This document shows positions 1 through 5,306 of a stretch of DNA of 6,736 bases, one piece after another. The translations under genes and the position numbers were made by a program. Source of the stretch: an uncultured archaeon (GTDB lineage: Archaea; Thermoproteota; Nitrososphaeria; Nitrososphaerales; CALBXV01); NCBI GenBank assembly GCA_937890045.1, contig CALBXV010000099.1, positions 1 to 6,736 of the forward strand, read 5' to 3'. Under the pieces are notes generated by a model. It saw only the letters and a program-made list of their open reading frames with translations, had not been told where the DNA came from and ran no database searches. Every line of letters begins with the position of its first letter. The stretch's first letter is position 1.

Positions 1-47
1 GATTCGTTTCGGGGTCTAACTTGCCGAACGTATTGTTGTAAACTCAT
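1..47 (-). CDS. Start of an unidentified, probably late-expressed phage gene (partial)
   Basis: Only the first 15 codons are in the window (MSLQQYVRQVRPRNE); the rest lies beyond the left edge. The start at 47-45 is chosen because a GGAGA Shine-Dalgarno sits at 58-54 with GGAG seven bases from the ATG, an in-frame TGA directly precedes the ATG, and a perfect T4 late promoter word lies 33 bases upstream. A competing ATG at 60-58 opens only 14 codons before a TAG. The late promoter suggests a virion or late-function product, but 15 residues are too few to name a family and I do not recognise it. Confidence 0.72.
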   Translation of the reverse strand, partial: MSLQQYVRQVRPRNE

Positions 48-53
48 TCAATG

Positions 54-58
54 TCTCC
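54..58 (-). promoter_or_regulatory. Shine-Dalgarno GGAGA of the left-edge late gene
   Basis: GGAGA on the minus strand with a seven-base spacer from GGAG to the ATG at 47. It decides between two close ATGs and supports the downstream one. Confidence 0.75.
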
Positions 59-79
59 ATGTGTAAATGTAATTATTAC

Positions 80-87
80 TATTTATA
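80..87 (-). promoter_or_regulatory. T4-type late promoter (TATAAATA)
   Basis: The minus strand reads TATAAATA, an exact match to the T4 late promoter word recognised by the gp55 sigma-like factor with the gp33 co-activator and the gp45 clamp. It lies in the 58-bp gap between the end of the upstream oxygenase gene (106) and the start of the next gene (47). By T4 geometry, transcription would begin a few bases downstream, giving a leader of roughly 25 bases that contains the ribosome binding site. The match and the placement are seen; use as a late promoter is inferred from T4. Confidence 0.75.
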
Positions 88-105
88 TAATGAAGTTAGT
101 GAAGG

Positions 106-663
106 TTAAAGATAGTGTAGATAACTTCCTACAATATATTTCGGTTTATCTATCGGGGGCATACCAGTATGCAGCCAAGGCCATAATGGTGGAAATAATA
201 ACAAGGAACCGCGAATACAGAAAGAAACAAATGTGTCATCCTTTGGACTTATAACAGTTTGTCCCTTTTCATTATTATCAAGATATATAAAGGCGACTAG
301 AAATCTCTGTGCAGTTTTATAGTCTTGAACATCAACATGTTCTGGAAACCTGTCTTTACCACCAGGCGTGTATCGTTTAATCTTTGGCGGCTCGATAATC
401 AATTTCTTTGGCCATTGATTGTCTTTAATATCATAATCTTTTTTATATTGATGAGCATAGTTTACTATGGTATTTGCCAGATTACTTGCTTCATCCCGCC
501 ATATTGTGTCTGATGAATGGAGGAAATTAATTTGAGTTAGTGTTGCACCATTTCCATTATCTTGAATTTCATGATTTTCTGTGTCTGATTCAAACATCTC
601 AATCAGATGCTGACACTTCTCATCACTTATCACATTTTTATAAACCCGAATATAATTATCCAT
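106..663 (-). CDS. 2OG-Fe(II) oxygenase, prolyl 4-hydroxylase-like (185 aa)
   Basis: A predicted non-haem iron dioxygenase that couples 2-oxoglutarate decarboxylation to substrate hydroxylation. The double-stranded beta-helix core is readable. A YTPGG turn near residues 98-102 leads into the metal motif H109-V-D111, followed by a FIYLDN strand at 125-130 and G134-Q-T. The distal iron ligand H165 is in a WLHTG context, and K175 in a KYIVGSYLHY strand is the likely 2OG carboxylate anchor. This lysine anchor and the order of motifs fit P4H-type enzymes (the P4Hc/2OG-FeII_Oxy_3 group). The length of 185 aa is that of a bare catalytic domain; no signal peptide or membrane segment is seen. The ATG shares its A with the TAA of the upstream oxygenase gene (TAATG), so translation is probably coupled. 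The substrate is unknown and could be a phage or host protein, a small molecule or a nucleic acid base. Confidence 0.85.
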   Translation of the reverse strand: MDNYIRVYKNVISDEKCQHLIEMFESDTENHEIQDNGNGATLTQINFLHSSDTIWRDEASNLANTIVNYAHQYKKDYDIKDNQWPKKLIIEPPKIKRYTPGGKDRFPEHVDVQDYKTAQRFLVAFIYLDNNEKGQTVISPKDDTFVSFCIRGSLLLFPPLWPWLHTGMPPIDKPKYIVGSYLHYL

Positions 664-1166
664 TATTTTTTCTTAACAGTGAAGTCAATTCCCATTCTTT
701 TTTTATCTGTGGTGATTTCAGAAGCACAGTGCAAAACTCTGGGGTCAAAGATTATAAAATGTGTGGGAACTGTAGGAATCGCTTCATCTCCATGTAGAAA
801 TAGTCCACCGTCTTGTGAGCCCCAATCACTGTTTAACAAACCAAGAATTTTGATATAATCTTTGTCATGCTCGTGGTCAACGTGGCGGTTGTCGGTTCTG
901 TGTCTATCTTTCATACTAATAGAGCAATACGACACTTCTGGCAGAAAAAACTCTTTACCGCCCTTGTCATAGATTTGGATAAGCAATCCAAATGCTAGGC
1001 CGGCAAGCATTTCTTCTAGAGGTTCATTTTCAATGATATCAAGTTTTAAATGCTTAGGTTCCAAATTTATCGGATATTTTAGATTCCATCTGCTGCTACT
1101 CATTGCAGCATGTTTCATCATATCAAGATAGGTCTTAGAACAACAGTCTGTAATCACTTCTAACAT
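663..1166 (-). CDS. 2OG-Fe(II) oxygenase, second type (167 aa)
   Basis: A predicted 2-oxoglutarate/Fe(II)-dependent hydroxylase. The first metal motif is most likely H95-V-D97, in a histidine-rich RHVDHEHD segment that leaves H98 or H100 as less likely ligands. A GLLNSDW strand (109-115) and GG turn (120-121) follow. The distal ligand is H146 in DPRVLHCASE, and R157 in a KKRMGIDF strand is the expected 2OG anchor. The arginine anchor and different spacing separate it from the lysine-anchored neighbour, so the two are not simple recent duplicates. It lies four bases after the glycosyltransferase stop. The only Shine-Dalgarno-like bases (GGAAAG) end about 12 bases before the ATG, inside the end of the glycosyltransferase gene, which suggests coupled translation. 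Small oxygenases of this form are common in marine T4-like phages, mostly with unknown substrates. The substrate here cannot be read from the sequence. Confidence 0.8.
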   Translation of the reverse strand: MLEVITDCCSKTYLDMMKHAAMSSSRWNLKYPINLEPKHLKLDIIENEPLEEMLAGLAFGLLIQIYDKGGKEFFLPEVSYCSISMKDRHRTDNRHVDHEHDKDYIKILGLLNSDWGSQDGGLFLHGDEAIPTVPTHFIIFDPRVLHCASEITTDKKRMGIDFTVKKK

Positions 1167-1170
1167 TTAA

Positions 1171-2514
1171 TTATATATCTTTCCATATATACTTCGGGTA
1201 TTCATCCATAACATCTACAATATTTGGGTGATTCATCAATGCTCTACGATAAGGAGTCCACTTAATACCTCTTCCCCAACCCAGATAATCCATCAGTTCT
1301 TTCTTTGTTGCCGGGCCTTTTTTAATAAACTCTATAATTTCTTTTAGTTTATTACTATCTCCCATTACCTTTTGTTTAGATAACAAGTCATTCATATACT
1401 CATTCATCTCTACCATCTTATCTTTATATACTAAAGATGATTTTATATAATCAACCGCTCTTTCAGCTTCTTCATTACGATATTTTGGATCGTCCAAATA
1501 AGTATTTAGCATCATAAGTGCATCATAATCATTATCAAAGAAATCCCCTTGTGTATGTAATTCTTTATAATATGTATCATTATACATTATATATGGTACA
1601 CCGTTCATCATGCCATCTGTAGTCGCTACACTCCAACCACCATACTTCTGTTTAGGTGAGAACCCAATATAACACTTTTTTAATTCGTTGTAATACCATT
1701 GTTTATTACCTTTTGTGGTAACAACATAATCACGATTAGGTTTTTCTAATAGAGGTATCCAAACTTTGAAATCTTGACGTATTTCCCAAAGCTGGTCTGT
1801 AACTGCGATAAATTCTTTGAAGTGTTTATAGGTATCAGGCCTGTGGTTAAACACGATAATCTTTTCTGGTGTTTCATTTATTTCTTCTACGATATCTTCA
1901 CGATTAACACCCAAATGCTGAACTGTCAAAATATCATTCAATTTTAGAATTGTTGTATCATTAAAAGTTTCTTTGGCCTGATTAAGAACCAAATCTTTTT
2001 GGTGTTGCGTGTTTAGATAACATCTGTCATATTCTAATAATCCTGTGATATTCTGTAGAAAACTATCCTTAGGCCATGCAACCACATCTTTAACATCAAA
2101 CCAATGGCAATATCCAAAAATTGGCGGTGTGTGATGTGTAACATTGTACAAGGTATTCTTTAGTGCATGGGTATGTTCTGGTAAATGAGACATAACCAAA
2201 TCAAAGTCTAAACCATTATTCAGTATCTTTTGAATCTTAGATACATCAAAATGAGAACGCATAGTAGGTGGATATGTGGGCAAATCAATATAGTATTGCG
2301 TCACATTATCGAACATTAAAGATGGCGTTGGTTCCGATAGAATCAAATAAAACCAGAGGTCATCACGAATTTCATTCAGCAATTTAATCTGGTTTCTAAT
2401 GACTTGGATATAACTATCCTTCTCCAAGTCTTTCTGAAAAGTGATGTTAGGGTACACAAGCACCCTAACAGTTTTCACTTCTTGTTTTATTTTATCTAGG
2501 TCAAATAGGTTCAT
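1171..2514 (-). CDS. GT-B glycosyltransferase with C-terminal winged-helix-like tail
   Basis: A predicted nucleotide-sugar-dependent glycosyltransferase of 447 aa. Residues about 15-200 look like the acceptor-side Rossmann domain, with a VRVLVYPN strand at 16-23 and a GYCHWFD segment at 134-140. The donor-side domain begins with an IIVFNHRPDTYKHF segment (219-232) and carries the GT-B signature around 286-317: SPKQKYGGWSVATTDG then NGVPYIMYNDTYYKEL. This matches the position of the E-rich donor loop and GVP turn of GT4-like enzymes, with D300 where many have Glu. From about 387 to the end a separate, lysine-rich helical module with a final IWKDI strand looks like a winged helix-turn-helix, suggesting a nucleic acid acceptor. 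The ATG overlaps the stop of the DUF262-HNH gene (ATGA) and has no clear Shine-Dalgarno, so coupled translation is likely. The family (GT-B) is well supported; DNA as acceptor is inference. Glycosylation of a virion or host surface component is the alternative. Confidence 0.82.
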   Translation of the reverse strand: MNLFDLDKIKQEVKTVRVLVYPNITFQKDLEKDSYIQVIRNQIKLLNEIRDDLWFYLILSEPTPSLMFDNVTQYYIDLPTYPPTMRSHFDVSKIQKILNNGLDFDLVMSHLPEHTHALKNTLYNVTHHTPPIFGYCHWFDVKDVVAWPKDSFLQNITGLLEYDRCYLNTQHQKDLVLNQAKETFNDTTILKLNDILTVQHLGVNREDIVEEINETPEKIIVFNHRPDTYKHFKEFIAVTDQLWEIRQDFKVWIPLLEKPNRDYVVTTKGNKQWYYNELKKCYIGFSPKQKYGGWSVATTDGMMNGVPYIMYNDTYYKELHTQGDFFDNDYDALMMLNTYLDDPKYRNEEAERAVDYIKSSLVYKDKMVEMNEYMNDLLSKQKVMGDSNKLKEIIEFIKKGPATKKELMDYLGWGRGIKWTPYRRALMNHPNIVDVMDEYPKYIWKDI

Positions 2515-4013
2515 GCAACATTTTTCATTTGTTCATTGAAAACTGCACCATCCATATTACTTTTAGTCCTATTGTTATAATTAGATGTAACAACAAGATT
2601 ATGTGGTTCAGTAACACCACCAGCTTTTATACCAGCAGATCGTGGGATTAAATGATCACCGACACAATTTTCTCTTTTGACAGGTTTGCCAGTCCAGTAA
2701 TCTATACCACCTTGAGCAATATGTGCATCATCAATTTGTTTATCAGTAAAATCTCTAGTATCAATATCAATACCAACATTAGCTAAGTTCTCATCCATGA
2801 CATTACAAATTGTATTTATAGCATTACCATTAATACCATTGAAATTAGCCCAAAAAGGTTTCATGGGTGTTGTACCATTATTTTCAAACAAACCCTCATA
2901 ACGTGCCAGCTTAGTATCATCCCACTCTGTTGCCACCCTAAACCATTCTGTAACAAAAAGGTCTAAGTTAATCTTACCATGTTTTTTTTGTATTTCTCTA
3001 GCATACAAAATCATCATAGTTAGATTCATAGCAGATAATTTGCCGTGATATATATCTGGTGTTGTTTTACAAATATCTAATCCAAGAGTTAAAAGTCTAG
3101 TTATCACTTTAGAATCTGTAAAGGTTTGCTTGTACTTACCACCATCCAGCTGATGTTCTTTATAAAAATCAGTAACCTTTTTCTGATTAGAGATACCATT
3201 CTTAAAACCATTTAAAGCAAGATATGTCAAATTGGCAAGCCATTGGTCACGTTCCATTCTCTGATCTTTTACCTTTAGACGAAAGTACTTCATATATGGT
3301 ACTTTCTTATCAGTATCCTCCAAAGTAGTAAATAGTTCGTGCCTATCTCCACCATCGGACTTTTTAATTCTAGAAGTATTTCTAACCCAACGAGTTAGAC
3401 CACCAAGAATGGCGTTTCTCATTTCTTGCCAATTCATAGTGTTTACATTATTAAGTTTGTAAACAAATAAATCAGAAGTTTCTTGATCTGTCAAACCTTC
3501 ATAAAAAGCAGTTGCAATTTTATAAGATTTTATGCCTTCGGCGATTTCGTCATACTCACCACCAAGGGCTTGTAAATCCTGAAATTTCAATCCACCTAAA
3601 TCTAAATCACCGACTTTATATCCTTCTGGTAGAGCATAGTCGCCGTCGATATATTCCTTTATAGAAATAACTCTTTGCTGACCATCAATCAATTCAAATG
3701 TTACTTTGAAATTCTTAACAACAATCCTAATGTGTATCATATTCATGATTACAATGCCGTGTCCTAGAACTTTATCTACGACACTAATCATTAAGTTTTG
3801 TTTCCAATCTAAATCAGCAACTTTCTCTCTCTGATATTCTCTAGCTTGAGTATCTATTGGAGCACTTATTAACCACTCCATAGAACTATCCCCCTGATAA
3901 GAATCTTTTACGATTTCATCAAGGTGTCTTAACTTCTCTTCAATTGGTTTGAAAAATCTATTATATAAAACCTCTGGGGTTTCAACTTTACTATCGGATG
4001 CTAAAGCAGCCAT
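2511..4013 (-). CDS. DUF262 + HNH endonuclease, GmrS/BrxU-like
   Basis: A predicted DNA-targeting nuclease of 500 aa. The N-terminal DUF262 domain shows its hallmark DGQQR at 110-114, after an FELI strand, and a second conserved piece KLNNVNTMNWQEMRNAI at 186-202. A long helical middle follows. The C-terminus (about 438-487) is an HNH module: a WTGKPV strand, G-D453-H454-L-I-P-R-S, then HNLVVTSNYNNRTKSN with N472, N480/N481 and K484. The usual zinc-binding cysteine pairs are missing; C450 is the only cysteine nearby. In known relatives (GmrSD, BrxU, SspE) DUF262 provides a nucleotide-dependent switch and the partner HNH-type domain cuts modified or foreign DNA. The start is fixed by AAAGGAG seven bases upstream. 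It heads a coupled unit with a glycosyltransferase and two oxygenases. Roles could be attack on rival phages, host DNA breakdown or a selfish nuclease; the sequence does not decide between them. Confidence 0.85.
   Translation of the reverse strand: MAALASDSKVETPEVLYNRFFKPIEEKLRHLDEIVKDSYQGDSSMEWLISAPIDTQAREYQREKVADLDWKQNLMISVVDKVLGHGIVIMNMIHIRIVVKNFKVTFELIDGQQRVISIKEYIDGDYALPEGYKVGDLDLGGLKFQDLQALGGEYDEIAEGIKSYKIATAFYEGLTDQETSDLFVYKLNNVNTMNWQEMRNAILGGLTRWVRNTSRIKKSDGGDRHELFTTLEDTDKKVPYMKYFRLKVKDQRMERDQWLANLTYLALNGFKNGISNQKKVTDFYKEHQLDGGKYKQTFTDSKVITRLLTLGLDICKTTPDIYHGKLSAMNLTMMILYAREIQKKHGKINLDLFVTEWFRVATEWDDTKLARYEGLFENNGTTPMKPFWANFNGINGNAINTICNVMDENLANVGIDIDTRDFTDKQIDDAHIAQGGIDYWTGKPVKRENCVGDHLIPRSAGIKAGGVTEPHNLVVTSNYNNRTKSNMDGAVFNEQMKNVA
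2813..2820 (-). promoter_or_regulatory. Internal TATAAATA word, possible late promoter
   Basis: A second exact TATAAATA on the minus strand lies inside the DUF262-HNH coding region, about 300 bases before the glycosyltransferase start. If active it would give late transcripts carrying the glycosyltransferase and oxygenases without the nuclease. In DNA this AT-rich, one such word by chance is expected, so the call is weak. Confidence 0.2.
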
Positions 4014-4020
4014 TTACTTT

Positions 4021-4026
4021 CTCCTT
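4021..4026 (-). promoter_or_regulatory. Strong Shine-Dalgarno of the DUF262-HNH gene
   Basis: The minus strand reads AAGGAG, with seven bases between GGAG and the ATG at 4013. It is the only canonical ribosome binding site among the four genes between 4013 and 106, consistent with ribosomes entering here and being passed on through overlapping stops and starts. Confidence 0.8.
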
Positions 4027-4046
4027 TGTTCTTACTAAGACTTTTA

Positions 4047-4061
4047 CTGACACCATGCCAG
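4047..4061 (-). other. Short hairpin in the leader of the DUF262-HNH gene
   Basis: On the minus strand CTGGCA-TGG-TGTCAG can fold into a six-pair stem (one G-U) with a three-base loop, 21 bases before the Shine-Dalgarno. No T run follows it, so it is not a convincing intrinsic terminator. It may be a leader structure or a chance inverted repeat. Confidence 0.35.
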
Positions 4062-4062
4062 A

Positions 4063-4091
4063 GTTATATCTTAATTTCTAACAATGTTTAA
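4063..4091 (-). promoter_or_regulatory. Weak sigma70-like promoter candidate upstream of DUF262-HNH
   Basis: The minus strand has TTAAAC (4091-4086), then 17 bases, then TATAAC (4068-4063). The -10-like hexamer matches the consensus at five of six positions, the -35-like hexamer at only three. The site falls in the one real gap of this unit, exactly where an early or middle promoter for the DUF262/glycosyltransferase/oxygenase genes would be useful. No good MotA box (TTGCTT) was seen at the expected distance. Confidence 0.3.
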
Positions 4092-5218
4092 CGAATAATA
4101 TCTATACTATTCATTGTGTTTTGGTTCCAAACTTCAAGGTCTTTACGAATCCTTCCATCTGCAACCACGTTGTTATATCGTTTAGTGGCTTTTTTCTTCC
4201 ACCACTTAATGATATTATCAAGTCTAAACTTATCATAGTTTTCACCTTTTGTCAAGGTACTTTCCTTGCCAAGTAAAACATTTTTTACATTAGAAAATCC
4301 ATATTCACTCATGTAAAATCTTTTCTGAGTCGTAATCTCTCCAGCAGAAGCTATCTTCTTACAAAATAATTCATAAGCCTTAGTATCAAATTGTTTGAGA
4401 GAAGCTTTTACAATACTCACCATTTTAGTCTGTATTTTAAGTTTTCGGCTTGCAGTTGGTATACCCTCAGAAGTTTTAAATGGTATCATCTCTTCTCCAC
4501 CATTTTTTTCTGTAAACCAATCTTTTAGTTCTGGATATATCTCCTCACCCAACGTCAATAGAAACTTGGATTGTGTATTACCCTTATAACGCAAGTATGG
4601 ACGCATACCATCATACATTGAAAACTCTTTAATATTGCCATAAAGTGAAGTTGTTTCAAATAGACAAAACTCCGTATCATATTTTTTATTCAACATTTTA
4701 CGAATATTAGAAGAACAACAAATTCCGGCAAGCAATTTTCCACCCAAATAATTAAATCCAGCTGGTTGAACGGGAACAATATTGAAACCCATTATAGCAC
4801 GTTTGTTGAATATTTCTAAATCTGGAACATTACCAAGATAATCATTACGAGGTCCAGAATTAATTAATGGTGAACCAAATCTTATAAAACCAAAAACCTT
4901 ATCGGTATTCGTTTCCTTAACAATATACTTAGCAGTCTTGCCTACATTTTCATCTGGTGAAAATGAAGCAGTCATTTCCAGAAGTGTGTTAAAGGTTTTG
5001 TTTTGCATCTGTACGATAGAAAAATTCATATCTTCGGGATGCATATCATATTCTTGGAATAAGTCATCTTCCATACTGAATCCTGGCAATGCAACAGGAA
5101 TATTCTTTACACGTTCAATTTTTCTCGAACGAAAATAATCATCAATGCGATTAAAATTATTGTAATAATTCATTAATTTTGTTGCAGCATAAACTGCATC
5201 TTGTTTTTCAAGTATCAT
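4088..5218 (-). CDS. DUF4338 (DruA-like) protein, function unknown
   Basis: A 376-aa protein that I match tentatively to the DUF4338/DruA family from its motif order. Residues 109-115 read FGFIRFG, N138-K-R-A starts a block ending in NIVPVQP (146-152), GGKLLAGICCS (159-169) precedes a helix, and FETTSLYGN (187-195) is followed by a YLRYKGNT turn (208-215). The GGKLLA and ETTSLYG segments are the strongest points. The C-terminal third (about 270-376) is basic and helical and could bind nucleic acid. DUF4338 is the DruA component of the Druantia anti-phage system, but the protein also occurs alone; none of the other Druantia genes is seen here. The start at 5218 lies 13 bases after the tRNA 3' end, with only a weak GGA upstream. 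There are no membrane segments or signal peptide. No enzymatic activity can be stated from the sequence. Confidence 0.6.
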   Translation of the reverse strand: MILEKQDAVYAATKLMNYYNNFNRIDDYFRSRKIERVKNIPVALPGFSMEDDLFQEYDMHPEDMNFSIVQMQNKTFNTLLEMTASFSPDENVGKTAKYIVKETNTDKVFGFIRFGSPLINSGPRNDYLGNVPDLEIFNKRAIMGFNIVPVQPAGFNYLGGKLLAGICCSSNIRKMLNKKYDTEFCLFETTSLYGNIKEFSMYDGMRPYLRYKGNTQSKFLLTLGEEIYPELKDWFTEKNGGEEMIPFKTSEGIPTASRKLKIQTKMVSIVKASLKQFDTKAYELFCKKIASAGEITTQKRFYMSEYGFSNVKNVLLGKESTLTKGENYDKFRLDNIIKWWKKKATKRYNNVVADGRIRKDLEVWNQNTMNSIDIIR

Positions 5219-5231
5219 ACTATATCCAAAA

Positions 5232-5305
5232 TGGAGCGGGCAGAGGGAATCGAACCCCCATCATCAGATTGGAAATCTGAGGTAATACCATTATACGATG
5301 CCCGC
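5232..5305 (-). tRNA. tRNA-Gly (anticodon UCC), CCA encoded
   Basis: A complete 74-base cloverleaf. The acceptor stem is GCGGGCA pairing with TGCCCGC, then discriminator T and an encoded CCA. The D arm is GTAT-AATGGTA-TTAC, with three stem pairs and a T-T mismatch. The anticodon arm is TCAGA-TTTCCAA-TCTGA with anticodon TCC at 5273-5271. The variable loop has four bases, and the T arm is GGGGG-TTCGATT-CCCTC. From memory it closely resembles the tRNA-Gly(UCC) of T4 and Escherichia coli glyT. It reads GGA and GGG; GGA codons occur in the neighbouring polymerase and DUF4338 genes. It starts one base after the polymerase stop and ends 13 bases before the next gene, so it must be cut out of a polycistronic transcript by RNase P and 3' nucleases. 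Confidence 0.96.
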
Positions 5306-5306
5306 A

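Noticed and set aside
18..60. Alternative start ATG at 60-58 for the left-edge gene
   Set aside because: It reads only 14 codons (METLNEFTTIRSAS) to a TAG, and its own upstream bases contain no ribosome site.
51..858. Plus-strand open frames at 51-254, 325-513, 540-797 and 607-858
   Set aside because: They lie opposite the two oxygenase genes, whose catalytic motifs are clear, lack convincing ribosome binding sites and have no recognisable domains. The hydrophobic runs come from AT-rich antisense codons.
2511..4013. DUF262-HNH protein as a group I intron or free-standing homing endonuclease
   Set aside because: It carries a full DUF262 domain with DGQQR, is far longer than phage HNH homing enzymes, and no split host gene is seen beside it. 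A selfish role is not fully excluded.
4047..4061. Hairpin as a rho-independent terminator after the DUF4338 gene
   Set aside because: The stem is short and followed by TAAAAG rather than a T run on the transcribed strand.
4395..5138. Plus-strand open frames at 4395-4589 and 4938-5138
   Set aside because: Antisense to the DUF4338-like gene, short, without family features or ribosome sites.
4088..5218. A full Druantia defence system around the DruA-like gene
   Set aside because: No DruE-like large helicase or other Druantia genes are present in the window; the neighbours are polymerase, tRNA and the DUF262 cassette.
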